A stretch of DNA of 64,000 nt. It comes from Lachnospiraceae bacterium (GTDB lineage: Bacteria > Bacillota > Clostridia > Lachnospirales > Lachnospiraceae). Under the pieces are notes generated by a model, which saw only the letters and a list, made by a program, of their open reading frames with translations, ran no database searches and was not told where the DNA came from. The position numbers and the translations under genes are program-made. Each line of letters starts with the position of its first letter. Position 1 is the stretch's first letter. Below are positions 29,324 to 36,616 of the stretch, piece after piece. Where the stretch lies: NCBI GenBank assembly GCA_017518735.1, contig JAFWTY010000008.1, positions 103,024 through 167,023 of the forward strand, written 5' to 3'.

Positions 29324-29353
29324 TTGCGATTTTTGCACTTTCTTTGGTATAAT
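29324..29353 (+). promoter_or_regulatory. Promoter for tatD-rsmA
   Basis: TTGCGA and TATAAT are separated by 18 bases, 43 bases upstream of the tatD ATG. It is divergent from the promoter at 29197-29225. Confidence 0.65.
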
Positions 29354-29395
29354 AAAAAAGATGTTGAAAACCGTGGAATTTTTGAGGAATTCTGT

Positions 29396-30175
29396 ATGAT
29401 TTTTGATACCCACGCACATTATGATGACGATGACTATTCCAAGGATCGCGAGGTCCTGCTGGCGAAATATGCCTCTTTGGGCAAATACAACATTGTAAAT
29501 GTCGGTGCCAGCATGGAAGGAAGCCTTGCAAGTATTGATCTTGCGGAAAAATATCCTTTTATTTTTGCGTCCGTCGGTCTTCATCCGGACTATGCCTTAA
29601 TCTGGTCCGAAGGTGCCGAGGCCCAGCTTCGCCGCCTTTCCAAGCATCCGAAGTGTGTGGCGATCGGAGAGATCGGACTCGATTATTATTATGAGGAACC
29701 GGAGAGAGACGCTCAGCAGATTGCATTCGAAGGACAGCTTCTCATGGCAAAATCTCTCGGAAAACCCGTGATCATTCACTCCCGCGACGCCGCGAAGGAT
29801 ACGATGGATTTGATCCGCAAAACGGGAATAGGGGAGTGTGGCGGAATCATGCACTGTTTCTCTTACCCTCCCGAAGTCGCAAAACAGGCCCTGGATCAGG
29901 GATTCTACATCGGTGTCGGCGGCGCCTTAACCTTTAAGAACGCCAGAAAACTGCCCGACGTTGTCGCGATGTGTCCGATGGACCGAATCGTGATCGAAAC
30001 CGACTGTCCTTATATGGCACCTGTTCCGTATCGCGGCCAGAGAAACGAATCCACCTATTTGAACTACGTTTGTAGTCGTATTGCGGAAATTAAGAAAATC
30101 AGCGTGGAAGAAGTGGAGAGAATCACTTACGAAAATGCACTGAGGGTTTATCACCTGGTTGCGGCATCAAATTAG
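29396..30175 (+). CDS. tatD: TatD-family metal-dependent deoxyribonuclease
   Basis: The 259-residue TIM-barrel hydrolase has the metal-binding DTHAHYDD at the start, GEIGLDYYYE in the middle, HSRDA with a metal His, MHCFS and ETDCPYMAPVPYRG near the end. TatD enzymes are 3'-5' DNA exonucleases acting in repair and DNA turnover. The ATG at 29396 follows GAGGAA; the longer in-frame reading from 29216 would contain the promoter. It is the first gene of a two-gene operon with rsmA, 47 bases apart, a common pairing in Firmicutes. Confidence 0.94.
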   Translation: MIFDTHAHYDDDDYSKDREVLLAKYASLGKYNIVNVGASMEGSLASIDLAEKYPFIFASVGLHPDYALIWSEGAEAQLRRLSKHPKCVAIGEIGLDYYYEEPERDAQQIAFEGQLLMAKSLGKPVIIHSRDAAKDTMDLIRKTGIGECGGIMHCFSYPPEVAKQALDQGFYIGVGGALTFKNARKLPDVVAMCPMDRIVIETDCPYMAPVPYRGQRNESTYLNYVCSRIAEIKKISVEEVERITYENALRVYHLVAASN

Positions 30176-30222
30176 ATGATCCCCATATTCCGGACCTCTC
30201 ACGGCCCGAATAAGGAGTTAGA

Positions 30223-31089
30223 ATGGCTTATCTTGGAAATATCGGCAGAACCCTGCAGGTTCTGGATAAATACAATTTCAATTTTCGCAAAAGCTACGGC
30301 CAGAACTTTTTGATCGACGATCATATTCTGACCAAAATCGTCGACGCTGCGGAAATCACCAATGATGACTGCGTCCTCGAAATAGGACCCGGAATCGGAA
30401 CGATGACACAGTATCTTTGCGAAGCTGCCGGCAGGGTAGTAGCGGTCGAAATCGACGAAAACCTGATTCCGGTATTAAAAGATACCCTTTCCGAATATGA
30501 CAATGTGACCGTCTTAAATCAGGACATCTTAAAGGTCGATATCCGGAAACTAGCGGATGATTACAACGGCGGTCGTCCCCTGAAGGTAGTTGCCAATCTG
30601 CCCTACTACATCACCACACCGATCGTAATGGGACTTTTTGAAAGCCATGTCCCGCTTGACAGCATCACGGTCATGGTGCAGAAGGAAGTGGCCGAGCGTA
30701 TGCAGACCGGTCCCGGAAGCAAGGACTACGGCGCACTATCCCTTGCTGTAGCCTTTTATTCCGACGCAAAGGTCGTTACCGTTGTTTCTCCGAACTGCTT
30801 CATTCCGAAGCCGAATGTGGAAAGCAGCGTCATTCATATGAAGGTATATGAAAACAGTCCCGTCGATGTCCCGGACGAAGCGTTTTTGTTTGCGCTGATC
30901 CGTGCCACCTTTAACCAAAGACGCAAAACCCTTGTGAATGCGCTTTCCAATGCTGCATTTTTGAACGTTTCCAAGGACGAGATCAAGACGGCGCTTACCA
31001 CCATGAACAAATCCGAAACGGTTCGCGGAGAAACCTTCACACTGGAAGAATTTGCCGAACTGACAAGACTACTGTATAAAAAAGATTAA
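30223..31089 (+). CDS. rsmA: 16S rRNA (adenine(1518)-N(6)/adenine(1519)-N(6))-dimethyltransferase
   Basis: The enzyme (KsgA) dimethylates two adjacent adenines near the 3' end of 16S rRNA. The 288-residue protein has KSYGQNFLIDDHIL, SAM-binding EIGPGIGTMTQYL, and the NLPYYITTP catalytic motif. The ATG at 30223 follows AAGGAG. The RNase M5 gene (rnmV), often found between tatD and rsmA, is absent here. A terminator follows. Confidence 0.96.
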   Translation: MAYLGNIGRTLQVLDKYNFNFRKSYGQNFLIDDHILTKIVDAAEITNDDCVLEIGPGIGTMTQYLCEAAGRVVAVEIDENLIPVLKDTLSEYDNVTVLNQDILKVDIRKLADDYNGGRPLKVVANLPYYITTPIVMGLFESHVPLDSITVMVQKEVAERMQTGPGSKDYGALSLAVAFYSDAKVVTVVSPNCFIPKPNVESSVIHMKVYENSPVDVPDEAFLFALIRATFNQRRKTLVNALSNAAFLNVSKDEIKTALTTMNKSETVRGETFTLEEFAELTRLLYKKD

Positions 31090-31114
31090 CCCTAAACATA
31101 GCTTACGACATAAA

Positions 31115-31146
31115 AAGGTGCTGCAATTACGCAGCACCTTTTTTTA
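31115..31146. terminator. Bidirectional terminator after rsmA
   Basis: AAGGTGCTGC/GCAGCACCTT arms around AATTAC are followed by seven T on the plus strand and an A-rich tract before them. It can serve the convergent gene at 31167 as well. Confidence 0.88.
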
Positions 31147-31166
31147 CTTATTCAGTTGTTTCTCAT

Positions 31167-31586
31167 TTATTTTGCCGGACGCATCTTAGTAGGATAGTGG
31201 TCCTTTAACCATAACGGTCCGTACCAGGGAATGGAAAGATCCACAATGGCTTCCGATCCCTTTATGGTAAAGGTATATTCCACACCTTCGTATGTTGTGG
31301 TAAAGACTAATGTAAGATTCGGATTGTCTTTCAAAAGCTTCATCAGGTATACCGGAAGAGAAGTTCCTTCCGAATATTCCACGGTCTGAGGTGTTCCGAG
31401 GGAACCCAGGTATTTAAGAGTATCGATCAACGGATCGAGATAATGATCGCCCAGATTTGTTGTAACGGCTCCCGCTTTGATTTCGGGAACAAGTGCCGTA
31501 TACAGCACAAACGGGATAGAAAAAAGGATTGCGGACAGTGCCCGAATCCTTCGCCTGTTCAGTTTCCTCTTTTTTGTTTTCCCCAT
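31167..31586 (-). CDS. Small secreted or membrane-anchored protein of unknown function
   Basis: The 139-residue protein starts with a basic segment (GKTKKRKLNRRRIR) and a hydrophobic core (ALSAILFSIPFVLYTALVP), a signal peptide or anchor. The outside part has a short helical piece (LIDTLKYLGSL) and a beta-rich end (NLTLVFTTTYEGVEYTFTIKGSEAIV, then IPWYGPLWL). The YEGVEYTFTI strand pair looks like a small surface domain, but I cannot name the family. ATG at 31586 is preferred over the one two codons upstream because AAGGGGG lies 7 bases away. Convergent with rsmA. No clear promoter. Confidence 0.65.
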   Translation of the reverse strand: MGKTKKRKLNRRRIRALSAILFSIPFVLYTALVPEIKAGAVTTNLGDHYLDPLIDTLKYLGSLGTPQTVEYSEGTSLPVYLMKLLKDNPNLTLVFTTTYEGVEYTFTIKGSEAIVDLSIPWYGPLWLKDHYPTKMRPAK

Positions 31587-31700
31587 AATCATACCCCCTT
31601 GTTATATGATTATTCTCCCTACACACCTTAGTTTTACCACTCAAAATACCGCAAAACAACTGTCTTCCGGCCCGCTTTTTGCAATTTTTTAAAAAAAGTC

Positions 31701-31729
31701 TTGCAAAGCATTTTTATTTATAATATAAT
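31701..31729 (+). promoter_or_regulatory. tRNA-Lys promoter
   Basis: TTGCAA and TATAAT are separated by 17 bases, 26 bases upstream of the tRNA. Confidence 0.85.
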
Positions 31730-31755
31730 TCATTTTGCGCTGTAAATTAGCGAAT

Positions 31756-31828
31756 GCGCGATTAGCTCAGTTGGTAGAGCACCTGACTCTTAATCAGGGT
31801 GTCCAGGGTTCGAGCCCCTGATCGCGCA
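31756..31828 (+). tRNA. tRNA-Lys (CTT)
   Basis: The acceptor stem GCGCGAT/ATCGCGC, the D arm TAGCTCAGTTGGTAGAGC, the anticodon loop CTCTTAA (anticodon CTT, reading AAG) and the T loop GGTTCGAGCCC are all present. Length is 73 bases with discriminator A. CCA is not encoded. Confidence 0.96.
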
Positions 31829-31831
31829 CGG

Positions 31832-31880
31832 AGCACTGATTTTGTGGACGTTGGAGCCATGGGGTCGGTGCTTATTTTTT
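31832..31880 (+). terminator. tRNA-Lys terminator
   Basis: AGCACTGA/TCGGTGCT arms (one G-T pair) around a long loop are followed by TATTTTTTT. Confidence 0.65.
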
Positions 31881-31893
31881 TGCTTATTCCCGG

Positions 31894-32505
31894 TTAATAA
31901 ATCTTCTCCAAATCCCCCTCGATTCCGTATTTTTTCTTAAACTCCTTTAAGTCGGCCTCACTGCGAATCAACATCTCATCCTCGAATACGCCGGTTTCCT
32001 TTATTACAAAGCCCGCCACCTGTTCTCCGTTACAGATGCTGCACTTCAGCACGGGTTTTTTGAGTTCCGGATCATAGGAAAAGCCGGGAACGCTGCCTTC
32101 GGTCTTTGCGCGAAGAATATAGGCATTCGCCGAATAATAGGAGAGGAAGCAGACTGTACAGCCTGCAAAATAACAGAGAATATCCTTTATATCAAAGGTT
32201 CCGCCGATCAAAACCCGGAAAAAGGCGATGTCCGACAAATGCAGAATCTCTACAATATGAAAATACTGCAGCACCTCCACTAGGACGGAAAAGGCAAAAA
32301 CAGCCGCCGGAAGCCAGGGCGCTTTGGTTGGCAGGAAAATGCGGACAATGAAATAAAGAAGGATTACAACCAGGAAATCCCCGAGATACGGACGAACAAA
32401 AGAATCCTTCATAACAAGGGCAATCAAAACTTCCATAATAAAAAGCACAACAGCGCCCGTTATGTAATAATTTTTCAGTTTTCGAATCGCGATTTCATTT
32501 TCCAT
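31894..32505 (-). CDS. DUF2809-like membrane protein with extra C-terminal domain
   Basis: The first 130 or so residues hold four to five hydrophobic helices with the layout of DUF2809/YjgA proteins (YLGDFLVVILLYFIVRIFLP, FSVLVEVLQYFHI, ...FDIKDILCYFAGC). The assignment is from pattern. A separate hydrophilic end of about 55 residues follows, starting at LKCSICNGEQVAGF and ending KKKYGIEGDLEKIY. It looks like a distinct small domain with two Cys that I cannot name. The ATG at 32505 has only a weak AAAG site. It is a single gene, read away from the symporter. Confidence 0.7.
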   Translation of the reverse strand: MENEIAIRKLKNYYITGAVVLFIMEVLIALVMKDSFVRPYLGDFLVVILLYFIVRIFLPTKAPWLPAAVFAFSVLVEVLQYFHIVEILHLSDIAFFRVLIGGTFDIKDILCYFAGCTVCFLSYYSANAYILRAKTEGSVPGFSYDPELKKPVLKCSICNGEQVAGFVIKETGVFEDEMLIRSEADLKEFKKKYGIEGDLEKIY

Positions 32506-32577
32506 AATAATTTTACTTTATCATAAATCCCCCGTATTTCCAAGATAACCGAGCTTTTGAACCGATTCGCTTTCTTG

Positions 32578-32606
32578 TTGACATTTTCAAAAAACTATGT
32601 TACTTT
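32578..32606 (+). promoter_or_regulatory. Promoter for the Na+/solute symporter
   Basis: TTGACA is followed after 17 bases by TACTTT. The -10 box overlaps the first of two ACTTTAAAG palindromes, a position where a bound repressor would block polymerase. Confidence 0.6.
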
Positions 32607-32635
32607 AAAGCAGCAAAGCGTAACACTTTAAAGTG
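32602..32635. promoter_or_regulatory. Candidate operator: paired ACTTTAAAG palindromes
   Basis: ACTTTAAAG at 32602-32610 and the perfect 12-bp palindrome CACTTTAAAGTG at 32624-32635 lie at the -10 box and start region of the symporter promoter, with centres about 23 bp (two helical turns) apart. Confidence 0.45.
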
Positions 32636-32680
32636 CTAAATTATTTTGTCTTTGCTACCTTAATGGTATGAGGAGATACT

Positions 32681-34309
32681 ATGGGACTTATGGAGATTCT
32701 TACAATTGCTCTTCTGGTATGTTTCTTCGCACTGATGATCGGTGTCGGCGTATTTACCAGATCACGCGCAACAGACGTTAACGGATTCGTTCTCGGCGGA
32801 CGAAGCGTCGGCCCCTGGCTTACTGCTTTTGCATTCGGAACGTCTTATTTTTCGGCGGTTATCTTCGTCGGTTATGCAGGTCAGTTCGGCTGGAACTTCG
32901 GTCTGGCAAGTACCTGGGCAGGTCTTGGAAACGCATTTATCGGTTCCCTGTTAGCCTGGAACATCTTAGGAAGAAGAACCCGTGTCATGACACAGCATTA
33001 CGATGCCAAAACCATGCCGGATTTCTTCGGAAAACGATTCCATTCCAAGGGCCTTAAAGTTGCGGCCTCCCTCATCGTTTTCATCTTCCTGATTCCGTAT
33101 ACGGCTTCCCTGTACAACGGTCTTTCCAGTTTGTTCGGGCTTGTTTTTGATATTCCTTACTGGGTTGTTATTTCCATTATGGCCGTACTTACCGGTGTAT
33201 ACGTAATCTTCGGCGGATACATGGCAACCGCGATCAACGACTTCATTCAGGGTATCATCATGTTATTCGGTATCGCTGCCGTAATCGTTTCCGTAGTGTT
33301 ACAAAACGGCGGTCTTGTGGAATCCATGAAATCCCTTTCACAGGTTGAAGGAGATGCGGGCTGGGCAGGAGCTTATTCCTCCTTCTTGGGACCCGATCCC
33401 CTGGCACTTCTTTTCGTAGTAATCCTTACCTCCCTCGGTACCTGGGGACTTCCTCAGATGGTTGGTAAATTCTATGCGATCAAGAGTGAAAAAGACATTC
33501 ATAAAGGAACCGTTATTTCCACATTTTTTGCAATTGTGGTAGCAGGCGGATGCTACTTCCTGGGCGGTTTCGGAAGATTATATGCAGATAAAGTAACGAT
33601 GAATCCCGCAACCGGAAAGCCTCTCTTTGATACCATTATCCCGACGATGCTTTCCAACCTTCATCCCGCAATCATCGCCATTGTAATCGTACTGGTGCTT
33701 TCCGCATCCATGTCGACCTTATCTTCCCTGGTATTAACCTCCAGTTCCACCTTTACACTGGATGTTATCAAGCCCGCTTCGAAGAAGGAAATGAGCGATA
33801 AGAAGCAGGTATTCATCATGAGACTGTTCATCGTCTTCTTTATCGCCGTATCTGCAGTAATTGCGGTTGTAAAGGATTCCATCCCGGGTCTGACCTTCAT
33901 TGCGCAGATGATGGGTGTTTCATGGGGAGCTTTGGCCGGCGCATTTTTGGCACCGTTCTTCTATTCCCTGTATTCGAAAAAAATCACCAAGACCGCTACC
34001 GCGGTATGCTTTGTATGGGGTTGTGCGATTGCAATCGTTCAGATGGTAATCTCCCTTGGAAAAATCCCTGTTGACGGCTGGGGACCCTTTTTCGGATACA
34101 TCTTCAAATCCTCGATCAACTCCGGTGTGGTAGCTATGGTCGGTGGTCTGATCATCGTTCCGATTGTCAGCCTCTTCACCAAAAAGCCCGATGCAAGCAT
34201 CGTGGACGACGCATTCTCCTCTTATGAAAAGACCATTACCGTAAAGGCAAAAGACAGCCTCGGTGATGAAGAGGAAACAGAAGAAAGCGAAGCTGCAACC
34301 GAAGCATAA
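32681..34309 (+). CDS. Sodium:solute symporter (SSS family)
   Basis: The 542-residue inner membrane protein has about 13 hydrophobic helices and SSS marks: FVLGGRSVGPWLTAFAFGTSYFSA near the start, the FGGYMATAINDFIQG motif and STLSSLVLTSSSTF with the Na2-site Ser pair. It moves a solute such as an amino acid, sugar or organic acid with Na+. The substrate cannot be assigned from sequence. The C-terminal 35 residues are acidic and Glu-rich. The ATG at 32681 follows GAGGAG. A promoter with a palindromic site precedes it, and a terminator follows, so it is a single-gene regulated unit. Confidence 0.9.
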   Translation: MGLMEILTIALLVCFFALMIGVGVFTRSRATDVNGFVLGGRSVGPWLTAFAFGTSYFSAVIFVGYAGQFGWNFGLASTWAGLGNAFIGSLLAWNILGRRTRVMTQHYDAKTMPDFFGKRFHSKGLKVAASLIVFIFLIPYTASLYNGLSSLFGLVFDIPYWVVISIMAVLTGVYVIFGGYMATAINDFIQGIIMLFGIAAVIVSVVLQNGGLVESMKSLSQVEGDAGWAGAYSSFLGPDPLALLFVVILTSLGTWGLPQMVGKFYAIKSEKDIHKGTVISTFFAIVVAGGCYFLGGFGRLYADKVTMNPATGKPLFDTIIPTMLSNLHPAIIAIVIVLVLSASMSTLSSLVLTSSSTFTLDVIKPASKKEMSDKKQVFIMRLFIVFFIAVSAVIAVVKDSIPGLTFIAQMMGVSWGALAGAFLAPFFYSLYSKKITKTATAVCFVWGCAIAIVQMVISLGKIPVDGWGPFFGYIFKSSINSGVVAMVGGLIIVPIVSLFTKKPDASIVDDAFSSYEKTITVKAKDSLGDEEETEESEAATEA

Positions 34310-34335
34310 TCCGTAAAACCAAATACATACACAAA

Positions 34336-34367
34336 AAGCAGATTCGAAAGGAATCTGCTTTTTTTAT
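34336..34367. terminator. Bidirectional terminator after the symporter
   Basis: AAGCAGATTC/GAATCTGCTT arms around GAAAG are followed by seven T, with an A run on the other side. It serves the convergent antiporter gene too. Confidence 0.88.
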
Positions 34368-34394
34368 TGCATTATCTGATTTGTTGTTTTCGAT

Positions 34395-35678
34395 TTACTG
34401 TTCCTGCGGCGTTTCCTCGATAACCGGTGTTTCTTCGGCAACCGGTGTTTCCTCTTTCGCTTCCGCTGCCTCGTTTGAAGCTTCCTCTTCAGCTGCCTTG
34501 ATGGATTCATCCGGCGAAAAAGCATACAGTGCTTTTAAGGCAATCGGCGTCAAAATGGAAGAGAAGATGATCAGCAAAATGACCGACGTAAAGTATACGG
34601 GGCTGAGCAATCCGACCGCCAGGCCTTTTTGCGATACGATCAGGGCTACTTCGCCACGCGTCATCATACCGACACCGATTTTGATCGCATGTTTCGGCGG
34701 ATAACGAAGAAGCAACGCCATAAGACTGCAACCGATAATCTTGGTTAAAAGGGCCACCGCAACAAAGGCAAGCGAGAACCAGAGAATCGACCAGTTCATA
34801 TCCTTGATGTCCGTTTTCAAACCGATGGAGGCAAAGAAAATCGGACCGAACATGATGTAGGAATTGATGTCAATTCTTCTCGCAATATAGTTGGAATCGT
34901 GGATGTTGCAAAGGATCAGACCCGCAACATAGGCACCCGTAATATCCGCAATACCGAAGTAATGCTCGGCAATAAATGCAAGGGCAAGGCAGAGCGCAAG
35001 TCCCGCAATCGTGATTCGTCTGGTGTGCGGATAACGCTGGTCGATTTTCTTGAAAACCTTATAGGCACAGTAACCTACAATGATTGCAAGGGCAAAGAAA
35101 ATACCCGTATTTCGAAGGACGATCAACGGTCTTGCAGTCGGGTCGTTAAATCCGATTACAACGGTCAAAACGATCATACCGAGGATGTCGTCGATGATTG
35201 CCGCATTCAAGATCGTGGTGCCGATTTCGCCCTTTAAATGGCCCATTTCACGCAATGCTTCCACGGTAATGGAAACGCTTGTCGCCGTCATAATGGTACC
35301 CATGAAAAGTGCCTTGAAGAAATCCGGTGATCCGACTTTGGCAAATCCGTAGAATGCCATATAAAGCAAGGTTCCTCCTGCAAGCGGTACAAATACACCG
35401 GAACATGCAATGGCCAATGCCTTCGGCCCTGTCTTGATCAGATCCTTTAAATTCGTCTCAAGACCTGCGCAGAACATCAACAGAATAACACCGATTTCCG
35501 CCATCTGCTGAATGAAAGGCGTAGCTTCAATCCATCCCAAAACACAGGGACCGAGAATCAAACCGGCAACGATTTCACCCACAACCTGAGGGGCTTTAAG
35601 CTTTCTTGCAATCAGTCCGAAAACCTTGGCAAACACGATAATGATCGCCAGGTCTTTACATATTTCATATGTTTCCAC
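34395..35678 (-). CDS. Cation/proton antiporter (CPA2, KefB/NapA-like)
   Basis: The 427-residue membrane protein has about 12 hydrophobic helices. Marks of the CPA2 family are LKAPQVVGEIVAGLILGP, ILLMFCAGLETNL, the paired-charge region LNAAIIDDILGMIVL with the ion-binding Asp-Asp, and RGEVALIVSQKGLAVG. It exchanges Na+ or K+ for H+. No TrkA-N or TrkA-C domain is attached; the last 40 residues are Ala/Glu-rich. The start is GTG at 35678 after AAGGAG. It lies 19 bases downstream of the acyltransferase-like gene and is probably co-transcribed. Confidence 0.9.
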   Translation of the reverse strand: METYEICKDLAIIIVFAKVFGLIARKLKAPQVVGEIVAGLILGPCVLGWIEATPFIQQMAEIGVILLMFCAGLETNLKDLIKTGPKALAIACSGVFVPLAGGTLLYMAFYGFAKVGSPDFFKALFMGTIMTATSVSITVEALREMGHLKGEIGTTILNAAIIDDILGMIVLTVVIGFNDPTARPLIVLRNTGIFFALAIIVGYCAYKVFKKIDQRYPHTRRITIAGLALCLALAFIAEHYFGIADITGAYVAGLILCNIHDSNYIARRIDINSYIMFGPIFFASIGLKTDIKDMNWSILWFSLAFVAVALLTKIIGCSLMALLLRYPPKHAIKIGVGMMTRGEVALIVSQKGLAVGLLSPVYFTSVILLIIFSSILTPIALKALYAFSPDESIKAAEEEASNEAAEAKEETPVAEETPVIEETPQEQ

Positions 35679-35697
35679 TTTCGATCAACTCCTTAAT

Positions 35698-36477
35698 CTA
35701 CCTACAAATGTAGGATATTAAATACAGAATTCCGAGAATCACCGGAAGGTGAATAAAGTATACCCAGAGAGAGTATCGTCCCATAAAAGATACCGGTTCC
35801 CATCGAAATTTCATAAACTTTTTCTCTTTTATCTTTTCAAAAATCCATGCCTTAAGGCTGTAGCCTGACATGAAAATAAAGAACCACGGAATTAACGGAA
35901 AATAGTCCGATGAGAAAAATCCCTTCCCCGGAATTCCGAAAAATGCCGTCAGATAACACAGTGGCTTAGGCGCCTGATACCATACTTTCGGAAGATGCAC
36001 AATCGGGTGGGCATAGATTCCGATATATCCGTAATGGATTCGCACGGTAAGCAAAAACAGCGCAAGGAAGACGAAGAAAAATGCAGGTGCGTTTTTTGCC
36101 CGAATAACGTTTCGAAACAATGTCGATAATAACATCGATGCGCCGATTAACGTAAGAACTCCGAAAATGATCGGTTCCTCGGGATTGACGAATAACGTAA
36201 CAACCGTGATGATCAGACCACACAATGAAACGATCAGTCCTCGTTTTAACGGGTTTCGGCTCATCCTGCAACAAAAGCCGGAGAGGAAGATAAAAGTAAT
36301 TCTGACCGCCTGGCAGAACATTTCATATCCGAAAGATCCCTCATACGGAAGATCCACACCCAAAATATCCGGAATAAAAAAACTCACATGAATAAAAAAC
36401 ATGCCAAGAATGGCAAGTCCGCGAATTGTATCCAGTGTATGGAGTCTTTCTTTTTTCGGTTTTTCGGCAGATTTCAT
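35698..36477 (-). CDS. DUF1624/acyltransferase-like membrane protein
   Basis: The 259-residue protein has about eight hydrophobic helices. The start RLHTLDTIRGLAILGMFFIHVSFF carries the Asp-x-x-Arg-Gly and His pattern shared by DUF1624 (heparan-alpha-glucosaminide N-acetyltransferase-like) and acyltransferase-3 proteins. The LWVYFIHLPVILG end is also typical. It probably acetylates a surface glycan, though this is inferred from family. The ATG at 36477 follows GAGGAC. It precedes the antiporter gene, with which it shares a transcript. Confidence 0.8.
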   Translation of the reverse strand: MKSAEKPKKERLHTLDTIRGLAILGMFFIHVSFFIPDILGVDLPYEGSFGYEMFCQAVRITFIFLSGFCCRMSRNPLKRGLIVSLCGLIITVVTLFVNPEEPIIFGVLTLIGASMLLSTLFRNVIRAKNAPAFFFVFLALFLLTVRIHYGYIGIYAHPIVHLPKVWYQAPKPLCYLTAFFGIPGKGFFSSDYFPLIPWFFIFMSGYSLKAWIFEKIKEKKFMKFRWEPVSFMGRYSLWVYFIHLPVILGILYLISYICR

Positions 36478-36498
36478 GCACTTCGTCCTCGAATCTTC

Positions 36499-36527
36499 AC
36501 TTTACGTTCTTCCACATAAAAAGTCAA
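36499..36527 (-). promoter_or_regulatory. Promoter for the acyltransferase-antiporter pair
   Basis: On the minus strand TTGACT is followed after 17 bases by TAAAGT, 22 bases upstream of the ATG. The match is fair; a lone TATAAT at 36563-36568 lacks a -35 box. Confidence 0.45.
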
Positions 36528-36573
36528 GAGAGAATAGGGTACTTCCTTCAAACGAATCCCCTTATTATACACG

Positions 36574-36601
36574 AAAAAAGGGGCTGTCTTACGACAGCCC
36601 C
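36574..36601 (-). terminator. gyrA terminator
   Basis: GGGGCTGTC/GACAGCCCC arms with a TAAG-type loop are followed by TTTTTTCG on the minus strand, 16 bases past the gyrA stop. Confidence 0.9.
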
Positions 36602-36616
36602 TCACGTCAACCAATC

